From Deltaproteobacteria bacterium (GTDB taxonomy: Bacteria; Desulfobacterota; Deferrimicrobia; Deferrimicrobiales; Deferrimicrobiaceae): a DNA stretch of 41,043 nucleotides. Positions 8,042 to 17,200 of the stretch are shown here, in pieces. The DNA is taken from the NCBI GenBank assembly GCA_016234845.1, contig JACRNP010000033.1, positions 1 to 41,043 on the forward strand, read 5' to 3'. The stretch's first letter is position 1. The number at the start of each line of letters is the position of its first letter. Under the pieces are notes generated by a model. It was not told the origin of the DNA, searched no databases, and worked only from the letters and a program-made list of their open reading frames with translations. A program made the position numbers and the translations under genes.

Positions 8042-8691
8042 CGGGAGGTTCCGCCCCCCCCCTTGTCCACCGCGGACGGGGCGGGGATCACGCGCCCCTC
8101 GAGAAGCCGCCGGGCGGCTTCCTCCGCCGCCGAGTTCGCGGCCGACAACAGCGCTTCCCGCAGGTCGTCCGGCGTGGGGAACATGTCCGTCAAGGTGGTG
8201 CCGCTGGTGACCGTGCTCTCCCAGGACGGGGGCACGCCCGGGCCGGAGGCGGTGATCACCAGGGTGACGGTGGCCTCCGTCAGGACGTTCAGGACGCCGC
8301 TCCGACGGGCGTTCACCTCGAACCGGCGGACCGATCCCGAGATCCGGACCGGGACGTCCGCGGGCGCGGGAGCGTCCGCCGGTACGCGGACCGCCGGTGA
8401 ACCGCCGTCGGTCAGCGCGCCGGCCACGAGGTCCGCCATCGCCTTGCCGGGCTCCCCCTTCCAGACGATCTGCCGAACCCGGTCGTAGTCGCGGCCGATG
8501 ACGCCGGGAGAGTCCGAGGCGTAGGAGAAATCGGCGACCGCGGCGACCGGCGCCCCCGCGGGAGGGCCCCCGGGCCGGGGCGGGCGGGAAAGCTCGCCGG
8601 GGACGTGGAGCTTGTTCCCCGGCGCGCAGGCGGCGAGGAACAGGAGCGGGACCAGGACGGTAAAGGATCCACGGAAGGTGCGCGTCACCAT
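8038..8691 (-). CDS. predicted lipoprotein of unknown function
   Basis: A 217-residue protein with a signal sequence and lipobox (FLAAC, lipidated Cys at about position 22), followed by a Pro-rich spacer and a mixed alpha/beta domain from about 45 onward that begins VAAVADFSYASDSPG. The layout resembles small outer-membrane-associated lipoproteins of the YajG or ABC-auxiliary type, but no diagnostic motif is present. The start is the ATG at 8691, preceded by GGGGG; a GTG at the next codon is an alternative. First gene of the five-gene operon; its TGA overlaps the next ATG by 4 nt. It may assist the binding protein or the kinase in the periplasm. Confidence 0.72.
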   Translation of the reverse strand: MVTRTFRGSFTVLVPLLFLAACAPGNKLHVPGELSRPPRPGGPPAGAPVAAVADFSYASDSPGVIGRDYDRVRQIVWKGEPGKAMADLVAGALTDGGSPAVRVPADAPAPADVPVRISGSVRRFEVNARRSGVLNVLTEATVTLVITASGPGVPPSWESTVTSGTTLTDMFPTPDDLREALLSAANSAAEEAARRLLEGRVIPAPSAVDKGGGGTSR

Positions 8692-8745
8692 CTACCCCCA
8701 CGAAGCGGTTGAAGTCGGCTGGGACGTCCGTCCGCTGTCCCGACC

Positions 8746-8774
8746 ACTTTATTCCATGAGCGGAAAGGATTCAA
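8746..8774 (-). promoter_or_regulatory. sigma-70-type promoter of the lipoprotein/binding-protein/kinase operon
   Basis: TTGAAT (8774-8769) and TAAAGT (8751-8746) on the minus strand with a 17-nt spacer. Predicted start is near 8739, giving a leader of about 48 nt before the ATG at 8691. No operator-like palindrome was seen around it. Confidence 0.5.
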
Positions 8775-8802
8775 CCGCCGGATGGCGCCCGATTTCCGGG
8801 CC

Positions 8803-8832
8803 TTGCGGCGACGCCGGAAAGTGGCGTATCGT
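8803..8832 (+). promoter_or_regulatory. possible sigma-70-type promoter of the aminotransferase gene
   Basis: TTGCGG (8803-8808) and TATCGT (8827-8832) with an 18-nt spacer. The start codon at 8881 would be about 42 nt from the predicted transcription start, with a GGGGGACCGGGA ribosome binding region between. Confidence 0.35.
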
Positions 8833-8880
8833 GTTCCGTCGTCACCATCGGCCTGTCGCGCCGCGATCGGGGGACCGGGA

Positions 8881-10077
8881 ATGCCCGTTGCGCCGGAGAT
8901 CCGCGAGGCGATCCGGAACGGATCGTGGATCCGGAAGATGTTCGAGGAAGGGGCGGTGCTCAAAGGAAGGCTCGGGGCGGAGAACGTCTTCGACTTCACC
9001 CTGGGGAACCCGTACGGGGATCCGCCGGCGGCGCTGGCGGCGGAGCTCGCCCGGCTGGCCTCGAATCCGCCGCCGGGCCTCCACAAATACATGCCCAACG
9101 CCGGATTCCCGGAGGTGCGCCGCGCGGCGGCGGAATCGCTGTCCGGCGCGACGGGCCTGCCGTTCCGGGAAGAGCTGGTCGTCATGAGCGTCGGGGCCGC
9201 GGGAGCGCTGAACGTGGCCCTGCGCGCCCTCCTCTCCCCCGGCGACGAGGTCGTGATCCTGGCCCCCTATTTCGTCGAATACAATTTCTACATCCGCAAC
9301 GCGGGGGGGGTCCCGGTCACGGCGGAGACCGATTCGCGGTTCCAGCTCGACCTCGATTCGATCGGGCGGTCGCTTTCGCCGAAGACCCGCGCGATCCTCC
9401 TCAACACGCCGAACAATCCCACCGGCGCGGTCTACCCGGGGGACGACCTTGCCGCGCTCGACGGGGTGCTGGCGGCGGCGGAGAAACGGTTCGGGACCAC
9501 GATCTACGCGATCTCCGACGAGCCGTACCGGAAGATCGTCTTCGAGGGAACGCGTTTCGTCCCGCCCGCGGCCTCGCTCCGGAACGCCCTCGTGGCGTAC
9601 TCCCACTCCAAGGACCTGAACCTGCCCGGCGAGAGGATCGGATACCTCGCCGTGTCCCCCCGCGCGGCGGACGCCGCCGAGGTGGCGGAGGCGTGCGTCT
9701 TCTGCAACCGGGTGCTCGGATTCGTGAACGCGCCGGCGATCCTGCAGCGCGCCGTGGCGAAGTTCCAGGAGCTGCCGGCCGACGTCTCGGTGTACCGGGA
9801 GAACCGGAACGTGCTCCTCGACGCGCTCTCCCGGGCGGGAATCGACGTCGTGCCGCCCGGCGGCGCGTTCTATCTTTTCCCGAAGTCCCCGCTTCCGGAC
9901 GAGATGGCGTTCGTCGCCGCCGCGCGGGAAGAGGGGATCCTCGTGGTGCCGGGAGCCGGCTTCGGCCGGAGCGGCCACTTCCGGGTCGCGTACTGCCTGT
10001 CGCCGGACGCCGTGCGCCGCTCGGTTCCCGCCTGGCTGCGGCTCGGGGAGAAGATCCGGGCTCGGGGGAAGGGATGA
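8881..10077 (+). CDS. class I/II pyridoxal-phosphate aminotransferase
   Basis: Cytoplasmic fold-type I PLP enzyme of 398 residues, related to aspartate/alanine aminotransferases. Visible catalytic features are NTPNNPTG (Asn178 and Asn179 region), Asp213 and Tyr216 in ISDEPYRKI, the Schiff-base lysine Lys244 in YSHSKDLNLPGERIGY, and a C-terminal FRVAYC arginine that would bind the substrate carboxylate. Start chosen at the ATG at 8881 because a strong purine-rich site (GGGGGACCGGGA) sits just upstream; an open frame reaches back to 8782 but the extra residues are unlike the family. It overlaps hisC by ATGA, so the two are cotranscribed. The amino acid substrate is not certain; an aspartate- or aromatic-type activity is possible. 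Confidence 0.88.
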   Translation: MPVAPEIREAIRNGSWIRKMFEEGAVLKGRLGAENVFDFTLGNPYGDPPAALAAELARLASNPPPGLHKYMPNAGFPEVRRAAAESLSGATGLPFREELVVMSVGAAGALNVALRALLSPGDEVVILAPYFVEYNFYIRNAGGVPVTAETDSRFQLDLDSIGRSLSPKTRAILLNTPNNPTGAVYPGDDLAALDGVLAAAEKRFGTTIYAISDEPYRKIVFEGTRFVPPAASLRNALVAYSHSKDLNLPGERIGYLAVSPRAADAAEVAEACVFCNRVLGFVNAPAILQRAVAKFQELPADVSVYRENRNVLLDALSRAGIDVVPPGGAFYLFPKSPLPDEMAFVAAAREEGILVVPGAGFGRSGHFRVAYCLSPDAVRRSVPAWLRLGEKIRARGKG

Positions 10078-10945
10078 GCGTCACGTTCCGGCGCAACATC
10101 GCGCGGATGGAAGGGTACGTCCCCGGGGAACAGCCGCGGGAGCCGGGCGTGATCAAGCTGAACACGAACGAGAACCCGTACCCGCCGTCTCCGCAGGTCC
10201 GGAAGGCGATCCTCGCGGAACTGGGAGATCCCCTGCGGCTCGACCCGGACCCCGAGGCGACCGCCCTGCGGCGGCAGGCCGCGATGACGTACGGATTCGA
10301 CCTTTCGCGGATCGTCGCGGGGAACGGTTCGGACGACCTGCTGGCCATGATCGCGAAGGTGTTCCTCGGGGAGGGGGACGCGCGGCGCTCGCCAAAGCCG
10401 TACCCGGGGTTCTCGTGATCGACGAGGCGTACGCGGACTTCTCCGACGCGAACGCCCTCTCCCTCGCCCGGGAGATGGAGAACGTGATCGTGCTGCGGAC
10501 GTTCTCGAAGTCGTTCTCCCTCGCGGGACTGCGGATCGGCCTGGGATTCGCCCACCCGCGGATCGTGGAGGGGCTGAACAAGGTACGGGATTCCTACAAC
10601 CTGAACCGCCTGTCGATCGCGGCGGGGGCGGCCGCGCTCGCGGACATCGAGTGGATGGAGCGGAACGCCGCGAAGGTCCGGAGGACGCGGGAAGCGTTGA
10701 TCGCCGGGCTCCCCGGAACGGGGTTCCTCCCGTTCCCGTCCCGGAGCAACTTCGTGCTGGCGCGACGCGCCGGCGGGGGATCGGCACGTCCCGTCTACGA
10801 CGCCCTGAAGCGCCGCGGGATCCTGGTCCGCCACTTCGACACCCCGCGGCTCGACGGGTGCCTCCGGATCTCGGTCGGGACCGACGAGGAGGTCGGGGCG
10901 TTGCTTGCGGCGATGAAGGCGATCCGCGCGAGGCGCCCCGGTTAG
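10074..10945 (+). pseudogene. hisC: histidinol-phosphate aminotransferase with internal deletion and frameshift
   Basis: HisC converts imidazole-acetol phosphate to histidinol phosphate. The first reading frame starts at the ATG at 10074 and gives a normal HisC N-terminus (VIKLNTNENPYPPSP, VAGNGSDDLLAMIAKVFLGEGD), then hits TGA at 10416-10418. The normal C-terminal half continues in another frame from about 10382 (ALAKAVPGVLVIDEAYADFS, the PLP lysine in TFSKSFSLAGLRIG, then SRSNFVL and LRISVG) to the TAG at 10943. Between the two, roughly 70 family residues are missing, including the Tyr and NPNxPTG blocks that hold PLP. The whole locus codes for about 290 residues where about 350-360 are usual. 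Either a real inactivating deletion or an assembly error. Its stop overlaps the stop of the convergent gene by 4 nt. Confidence 0.85.
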
Positions 10946-11790
10946 AGCGTCACCTCCCAGTTCCCCCCGCCTTCCCGGTTTCTCCACCCCGCCTCGTTCG
11001 CTCCGGACTTCCTCCGGGAGAGTTGCTGGAAACAGTACTCCACGCCGCCTCCGGACGGACCGAACACGTACCCTTCGAAAATCCCCGGCCGCTTCGCCTC
11101 CATCGCCGTCACGTTGGAAGCCCGCCAGGAGGAATCGCCCCACACGAGACGCGCCGACACGATCTCCCCCTCCGGGTCCCGCAGGACGACGCGCGCGCAG
11201 GCGATCTTGTCCGCCCGCAATTCGCCGCCTTCGGACAGATGGTACAGGTAATACGGCATGGGGCGCCCCTTGAGCACCGAGAGCGACTCGGGGACCCAGA
11301 CGACCGGCGCGGGACCGTTCCCCGCGTCGACCGAGGCCCTGCACAGGGAGGGCGACGGCTTCTTCCGCATCGCGCCGAAGCCGTACCGGAACACGCCGCC
11401 CGCCCGTTCCCCTTCCGCGAGGGGCAGGACCATCCGGAAATATCCCCTGCCCGGCGCCGGGCGGAGATTCCCCTCCCCGTCCTCGGGGATCCGAAAGAGG
11501 TCGGGAAGCACGTCGTCGGATGGAACGGCGACTTCGAAGAACGGCGAGCACCGCTCCTCCCCTCCCCGGACCACGGAAAACCGGTACCGCACGACGAACC
11601 GTCCGGTGCCTCCCGGTTCGGGAACCCGGATGCACGCTTCCCTCCTTCCGGGCCTTCCGGCCGGCGCGACGACGAGGGTCGTCCGCTCCGCCGTCCCCGC
11701 GGCCCCGCCCTCCGGGGCGACTTCCGCGTGCAGGTAAACGATCTCCGGGCGTTCGGCGCCGTCGTGGAATTCCCGTCTCAGAAGGAACAT
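10942..11790 (-). CDS. conserved protein of unknown function, probably all-beta
   Basis: A 282-residue soluble protein without signal peptide or membrane segment, read from the ATG at 11790, which has GGGAGG upstream. The sequence alternates short strands and charged turns (IVYLHAEVAPEGG, FVVRYRFSVVRGG, FEGYVFGPSGGGVEYCFQQL), suggesting repeated beta-sandwich or carbohydrate-binding-like folds. No catalytic motif was recognised. It is the last gene of the group behind flgM, 31 nt after the peptidase gene. Nothing in the sequence ties it directly to motility, so the functional link is open. Confidence 0.6.
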   Translation of the reverse strand: MFLLRREFHDGAERPEIVYLHAEVAPEGGAAGTAERTTLVVAPAGRPGRREACIRVPEPGGTGRFVVRYRFSVVRGGEERCSPFFEVAVPSDDVLPDLFRIPEDGEGNLRPAPGRGYFRMVLPLAEGERAGGVFRYGFGAMRKKPSPSLCRASVDAGNGPAPVVWVPESLSVLKGRPMPYYLYHLSEGGELRADKIACARVVLRDPEGEIVSARLVWGDSSWRASNVTAMEAKRPGIFEGYVFGPSGGGVEYCFQQLSRRKSGANEAGWRNREGGGNWEVTL

Positions 11791-11821
11791 CCCGAACCTC
11801 CCTTCGTCTTGTGGCGAGGCT

Positions 11822-12190
11822 TCACCTGTATCCGAGCCGGGAGAGCTCCTCCTCGTCCATCCCGAAGTAGTGGCCGATCTCGTGCAGCAGCGTGATCCGG
11901 ATCTCCCGGGCCAGCTCATCCCTTCCCGGGAAATCCTCCTCGAGCGGCCCCCGGTAGAGCGAGATCTTGTCCGGAAGGTTCCCGGAGTCCTGGAACGACC
12001 GCTCCGGCAGCGGCACGCCGTGGTAGAAGCCGTACAACGTTTCGTCCGGCGGCACGCCCAGCTCGTCGAGGAGCCAGTCGGGAGGCCACTCCTCCACGAC
12101 GACGGCGACGTTGGCCAGGGCGTCGCGGAAGACGGGAGGCAGCTCGGCGAGCGCCTTCCGCAACGCCCGGTCGAAATCGCCACGGCCCAC
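11822..12190 (-). CDS. zincin-like metallopeptidase family protein (DUF1025-type)
   Basis: A 122-residue cytoplasmic protein with a minimal zincin motif near the C-terminus: TLLHEIGHYFGMDEEEL, i.e. HExxH with a downstream acidic residue, preceded by ELAREIRI. Length and motif order match the small metallopeptidase family formerly called DUF1025. The N-terminal half contains the family's LFGFYHGVP-like segment (here YGFYHGVPL) and an LPDKISLYRGPLEE strand. Substrates of the family are not established. The gene is 9 nt downstream of the 392-residue exported protein and is likely cotranscribed. Confidence 0.82.
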   Translation of the reverse strand: MGRGDFDRALRKALAELPPVFRDALANVAVVVEEWPPDWLLDELGVPPDETLYGFYHGVPLPERSFQDSGNLPDKISLYRGPLEEDFPGRDELAREIRITLLHEIGHYFGMDEEELSRLGYR

Positions 12191-12199
12191 GTTCCCCTC

Positions 12200-13378
12200 C
12201 TACTTCCTGCGGACGACCATCCCCGGCTTGACGCGGGAGATCTGCTCCGGAGGAAGGGGCGCCGAGACCGAGACGCCCTCCGTGTCCCGCACGGATGCGA
12301 CGGCCACGGGGATCTCCCCCTTCCCGTCCTCCGGGTCGATGTGGAAGACGTCGCCCGGCCTCGCGAAGGGAGGGACGAACGAGAGGGCCGTTTCCGCCCC
12401 CGAAACGTACACCACGCTTCCCGTGTTCACGAAGGCGTCCAGCAGCACCCGGTCCGTGATGAAGGGGGTCCGGTACATCCTCATCCGCACGTACTTCTGC
12501 GCCTCGGCCCCGATCCCCTGGTGGGTGAGGTACACCGCGGTGTCCACGGCGATCGGGGAAAGGGTGACGGACGGGACGAATCCGCTCCTCGCGGCGTCGT
12601 CGATTCCCGGGGGGGGGACGATCTCGCGCACCGTGGCGGGGGAGTCGTAGACGAAGTCGACCTCCGATTCCCCCACCCCGTACTGCTGCGTGAGGATCCG
12701 GTGGATCTCCCAGTACACGACTTCCTTCGCCTGCGCCGTCGGGTCGACCCTCGCCGCCGGCGATCCGCCGCCGAACGGGTTGAACCCGATCTCCACGCGC
12801 ACGGGAGATTCGAACGGGTTGACCTCGAGGTTCCCGCCGTTGATCCGCAGGATCTCCCTTGCGAGCACGGTCCCGACCCGGTGGAACCTCTCGAGCTTGT
12901 TCAAGGTGATGCGGGAGCTCACCTTCACCGACGGGTCGCCGCCCTCCGTCAAGGCGCTCCCCAGCTCCCGCCGCAGGCGGTTCTGCTCCTGGTGGACCCG
13001 GTACAGCCGGCGGTTCAGCGCTTCCCCGGTTCGCGGAACGCGCCAGTCGACCCAGGCGATCCAGTCGGCCTCGGCGATCGCCGCGAGATCCGCGTCGGCA
13101 AGCGGTTCGGAGTAGCTGATGTCGTCGTATGCCGCCGAAACCTTCACCGCGCGGGCCTCTCCCGTCTTCCGGTTCCGGAGCCGCACCTCCTTCTCCCCGC
13201 CGAGATCGAACGAGGAAAGGGAGAAGACGAGCTTCCCGGCGGCCTTCCGGAGGATCCGGCCTTCCACCCGGACGGCGAGGTCGTCCGCGAAGGCCCACGG
13301 CGCGGCAAAAAACGGCAGGAGGAGGGCGACGATCGGACCGATCCCGGTCGAACCGCGGCCCCGCCGACCCGGCGTCAT
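12200..13378 (-). CDS. exported protein of unknown function behind flgM
   Basis: A 392-residue protein with an N-terminal signal peptide (basic start, hydrophobic stretch IVALLLPFFAAPWAFA, cleavage near residue 28), so probably periplasmic. The mature part has a beta-rich N-terminal domain, a helical middle containing LNRRLYRVHQEQNRLRREL, and a C-terminal beta domain ending in VKPGMVV. Start chosen at the ATG at 13378 because it overlaps the stop of the upstream gene (ATGA); a longer start at 13414 is less likely. The general layout is reminiscent of periplasmic flagellar assembly proteins such as FlgT, but I cannot show homology by eye. Confidence 0.6.
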   Translation of the reverse strand: MTPGRRGRGSTGIGPIVALLLPFFAAPWAFADDLAVRVEGRILRKAAGKLVFSLSSFDLGGEKEVRLRNRKTGEARAVKVSAAYDDISYSEPLADADLAAIAEADWIAWVDWRVPRTGEALNRRLYRVHQEQNRLRRELGSALTEGGDPSVKVSSRITLNKLERFHRVGTVLAREILRINGGNLEVNPFESPVRVEIGFNPFGGGSPAARVDPTAQAKEVVYWEIHRILTQQYGVGESEVDFVYDSPATVREIVPPPGIDDAARSGFVPSVTLSPIAVDTAVYLTHQGIGAEAQKYVRMRMYRTPFITDRVLLDAFVNTGSVVYVSGAETALSFVPPFARPGDVFHIDPEDGKGEIPVAVASVRDTEGVSVSAPLPPEQISRVKPGMVVRRK

Positions 13379-13995
13379 CCCCGGCCCCGCATGGCGGAGA
13401 AGAAGGCGGACCATTCCTCGAGGTTGGGAGTCACCTCCCGGTCGAGGAGTTCCGCCATCCGGCGCCAGTCCTCCTCCTTCTGCGCCGCTAGGAGCCGCTG
13501 CAGGATGTCCGCGGTGGAGCCGGGCGGACCGGGAAGCTCCTCCTTTTCCCCGTCGGCAGCGACCGGGAGGGGAAACGCCCCGCTCCGGACGCCGTTGAAG
13601 ACCGCGCCGGCGAGCTGGAAGAACGTGCCGAGGGATTCGATGCAGGAGACGTAGAGGGATTTCGCCGACGGGACGTCGCCGGAGCGGAGGGAAGAGGAAA
13701 CCTCCTTCGCGTCCCGCCGGATCGCCGCGGAGAGATCGAGGGCGCCGTCGAGCGCCTCCCGGAGGAGCGCCGCCGGCGTGGTGGTCTGCACGCGGACCAG
13801 GCCGAGCTCCGCCGCGGGGCGCGAGGACATCTCCCGCTCTTCCCGGGTGGAGATCTCCCGCCCGTCCACCTCGATCCGGTGGGCCACCCGACCCCGGGCC
13901 GCCGCCAATCTGCCGGCCTCCGCGACGACGGCGCCGAGGGTTTCAGGCGTTGAGGCGTCCAGGCGGACCTCGTTCCCGTCGATCACCAACCGCAT
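13375..13995 (-). CDS. conserved hypothetical protein, probable flagellum-associated cytoplasmic protein
   Basis: A 206-residue soluble protein starting at the ATG at 13995 (an in-frame ATG at 14013 is an alternative). Residues 1-80 form a small alpha/beta domain with VIDGNEVRLD; the rest is helical, with CIESLGTFFQLAGAVFNGV in the middle and a Trp-rich helical end. No catalytic motif. It follows flgM by 86 nt and has its own promoter candidate, whose -10 box ends 6 nt before the ATG. The helical half could bind other proteins, for example as an export chaperone, but this is only suggested by position. Confidence 0.6.
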   Translation of the reverse strand: MRLVIDGNEVRLDASTPETLGAVVAEAGRLAAARGRVAHRIEVDGREISTREEREMSSRPAAELGLVRVQTTTPAALLREALDGALDLSAAIRRDAKEVSSSLRSGDVPSAKSLYVSCIESLGTFFQLAGAVFNGVRSGAFPLPVAADGEKEELPGPPGSTADILQRLLAAQKEEDWRRMAELLDREVTPNLEEWSAFFSAMRGRG

Positions 13996-14001
13996 GGGTG
14001 G

Positions 14002-14031
14002 AAGATACGCCATCGGCGCGAGAAGAGGCAA
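14002..14031 (-). promoter_or_regulatory. sigma-70-type promoter, predicted leaderless, for the 206-residue protein gene
   Basis: TTGCCT (14031-14026) and TATCTT (14007-14002) with an 18-nt spacer on the minus strand. The ATG at 13995 follows the -10 box after 6 nt. A 7-bp GC hairpin (14057-14075) lies just upstream, between flgM and this promoter, without a T run. Confidence 0.4.
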
Positions 14032-14081
14032 CAGATTTGTGCGTCGCGGAGCCGGATCCCGCCGCGCCGGCGGGACGGCGG

Positions 14082-14285
14082 TCAGCGGGGGCGTTCCCGG
14101 AGCTCGCGGACGGCGTCGGACACCATCTTTTCGGCGACCTGGCGGCCGTCGACCCGGTAGCTCCCTTCGCGGAGCGCGACCCGGATCTCCTCGATCCGGC
14201 GCAGACGGACCGGGGAGAGGATCTCCACCGCCCGCCCCGCTTCGGCGAACAGCGCCCCCCACCCCCGGTTGTCGGATGCCTTCAC
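14082..14285 (-). CDS. flgM: FlgM-like anti-sigma-28 factor
   Basis: A 67-residue protein from a GTG at 14285 with AGGAGGGGG ten bases upstream. Residues 24-62 carry the FlgM signature of the sigma-28-binding half: LSPVRLRRIEEIRVALREG, then SYRVDGRQVAEKMVSDAV. FlgM holds FliA inactive until the hook is complete and is then exported. This copy is shorter than the roughly 90-100 residues of enterobacterial FlgM and lacks most of the N-terminal export region. A near-perfect sigma-28 promoter precedes it and a fliA gene lies 3 kb away, which supports the call independently. Confidence 0.82.
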   Translation of the reverse strand: MKASDNRGWGALFAEAGRAVEILSPVRLRRIEEIRVALREGSYRVDGRQVAEKMVSDAVRELRERPR

Positions 14286-14341
14286 AACGCCCCCTCCTGT
14301 TCCCCCGCGCCGTGGCGGCGGCGACGCCGCCCACACTGGTG

Positions 14342-14369
14342 TTATCGACCGCACCGGCGGGAAACTTTA
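14342..14369 (-). promoter_or_regulatory. sigma-28 (FliA) promoter of flgM
   Basis: On the minus strand TAAAGTTT (14369-14362), identical to the enterobacterial sigma-28 -35 consensus, then 12 nt, then GTCGATAA (14349-14342), 7 of 8 bases of GCCGATAA. The usual spacer is 11. Predicted start near 14334, about 50 nt before the flgM GTG. This places the anti-sigma factor under the sigma factor it inhibits, a known negative feedback. Confidence 0.75.
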
Positions 14370-14394
14370 CCCGGGGACCGGCTTTGGGTACACT
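14366..14394 (+). promoter_or_regulatory. possible sigma-70-type promoter of the NtrC-type regulator, predicted leaderless
   Basis: TTTACC (14366-14371) and TACACT (14389-14394) with a 17-nt spacer; the ATG at 14402 follows after 7 nt. Its -35 overlaps the -35 of the divergent sigma-28 promoter of flgM, so the two holoenzymes could exclude each other. Confidence 0.4.
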
Positions 14395-14401
14395 TGACGC
14401 G

Positions 14402-15799
<1,398 letters not shown>

Positions 15800-15804
15800 C
15801 CCCA

Positions 15805-17034
15805 TTGGACCCCGATCTCGTCGCTTCCCTCCGATCCCGGATCGAGGAGCTGTCCTCCCGCCTCCGCCACACGGAGGAGCAGCTCGCCCAGGCCCAGAAG
15901 ATGGAGGTCATCGGCCGGCTGACCGGAGGGATCGCCCACGACTTCAACAACCTCCTGACCGGAATCCTCGGGTACGCCTCCCTCCTGAAGACCGTCATCC
16001 CGGAGGACGGCGAGGGGTACGGCGCTGCCGCCTACATCGAGCGTTCGGCCCGCCGCGCCTCGGAGCTGACCCGGCAGCTGCTCGCCTATTCGCGCCGGGA
16101 GTCCCCGAAGTTCCGGTCCCTCGACATCCACCGGGTCATCGGGGAGGCGATCGAGATCCTGTCGCGTTCCGTCAACAAGAACGTGGAGCTCCGCACCGAC
16201 TTCGACGCTCCGCCCGAGCCGGTCCTCGGGGACCCGGGAACCCTGGTGCAGGCCATGTTGAACCTCGGCGTGAACGCGAACGACGCCATGCCTTCCGGGG
16301 GGCTGCTGGCGTTTTCGACCGGTTCGTTCCACTCGGACGGGAACGTCTACTTCAACGACGTCCTGGTTCCCGAGGGCCGGTACGTGTCGATCCTCGTCTC
16401 CGACACCGGGTGCGGGATCCCCGAGTCGATCCGGATGCAGGTGTTCGCGCCGTTCTTCACGACGAAGGCGCCGGGTGAGGGGACCGGGCTCGGCCTCTCG
16501 ATGGTCTACACGTGCGTCCGGTCCCACGGGGGATTCCTCCGCATGGAGAGCCGGGAGCGGGTCGGCACCACCTTCCAGATCCTCCTCCCGGTCTCGGAGG
16601 ATTCGGATCGGCAGGAGGAGCCCTCCCTCCCTTCGGCCAGCGCGCCGATGGGCCGGGAGACGGTCCTCGTCATCGACGACGAGGACATACCGCTCCACCT
16701 CCTCTGCGACCTGCTACGGTCCCTCGGATACACGCCGCTGCCCGCCCCCTCCGGGGAGGAGGGAATCGAGATCCTCCGCTCCGCCCCGGAGAAGGTGGAC
16801 CTCGTGATCCTCGACAAGATCATGCCGGGGATGGACGGGATCGAGACGATGCGCCGGCTCCGCGAGATCCGTCCGGGCCTCCGTTCGATCCTCTGCTCGG
16901 GATACACCGCGGAGGGGACGGCCGCCGGCCGGGCGTCGCACGAGTTCGACGACTACCTTCAGAAGCCTTACGAGAGGGGAACCCTGGCCCGGAAGGTCCG
17001 CTCGATTCTCGACGCCAAACCGTCAAGGATTTGA
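15805..17034 (+). CDS. soluble hybrid histidine kinase with C-terminal receiver
   Basis: A 409-residue protein from the TTG at 15805. A short coiled coil (8-32) leads into HisKA with phosphoacceptor His45 in [21 protein letters not shown], HATPase motifs ([35 protein letters not shown]), and a receiver domain from about 283 with phosphoacceptor Asp337 in [12 protein letters not shown]. No transmembrane segment or PAS domain is seen, so the signal must be cytoplasmic or come through a partner, as with FlrB/FlgS-type flagellar kinases. It starts 5 nt after the regulator stop. The extra receiver suggests phosphate feedback or a branched relay. An ATG at 15901 would remove the coiled coil and is less likely. 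Confidence 0.87.
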   Translation: MDPDLVASLRSRIEELSSRLRHTEEQLAQAQKMEVIGRLTGGIAHDFNNLLTGILGYASLLKTVIPEDGEGYGAAAYIERSARRASELTRQLLAYSRRESPKFRSLDIHRVIGEAIEILSRSVNKNVELRTDFDAPPEPVLGDPGTLVQAMLNLGVNANDAMPSGGLLAFSTGSFHSDGNVYFNDVLVPEGRYVSILVSDTGCGIPESIRMQVFAPFFTTKAPGEGTGLGLSMVYTCVRSHGGFLRMESRERVGTTFQILLPVSEDSDRQEEPSLPSASAPMGRETVLVIDDEDIPLHLLCDLLRSLGYTPLPAPSGEEGIEILRSAPEKVDLVILDKIMPGMDGIETMRRLREIRPGLRSILCSGYTAEGTAAGRASHEFDDYLQKPYERGTLARKVRSILDAKPSRI

Positions 17035-17057
17035 CGGCCTTAACGGTCCTTTGACGG
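17020..17057 (+). promoter_or_regulatory. FleQ-box-like palindrome plus half-site upstream of the fliA sigma-54 promoter
   Basis: CCGTCAA-GGAT-TTGACGG (17020-17037) is a perfect 7-bp inverted repeat; its core GTCA-N6-TGAC matches the FleQ box layout. A third copy of TTGACGG lies at 17051-17057, exactly 20 bp on, i.e. about two helical turns. The sites lie about 75-110 bp upstream of the -24 element, a usual distance for enhancer-bound sigma-54 activators. The palindrome overlaps the last codons of the kinase gene. Confidence 0.55.
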
Positions 17058-17129
17058 AAATTCTTCCTCCTGTTCCACCCGCTAAACAAAAAAGCACTAA
17101 ATATCGATAAGTTGTACTTCGGCCTTTCA

Positions 17130-17144
17130 TGGCACGACGCTTGC
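17130..17144 (+). promoter_or_regulatory. sigma-54 promoter of fliA
   Basis: TGGCACGACGCTTGC matches the -24/-12 consensus (TGGCACR-N4-TTGCW) at every defined position except the last, where C follows. Predicted start is near 17156, and the fliA ATG is at 17201 with GAGGAAA upstream. An A/T-rich stretch precedes the element, which would ease bending toward the upstream activator sites. Confidence 0.8.
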
Positions 17145-17200
17145 CATATTGTACGGGCAGCAGGCTATCCCCCAGCCCCTGACAAGCGAGGAAAAACGCC

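Noticed and set aside
14057-14075. GC hairpin (7-bp arms) between flgM and the next gene as a terminator
   Set aside because: No run of T follows on the minus strand and GC-rich hairpins are expected by chance at this base composition.
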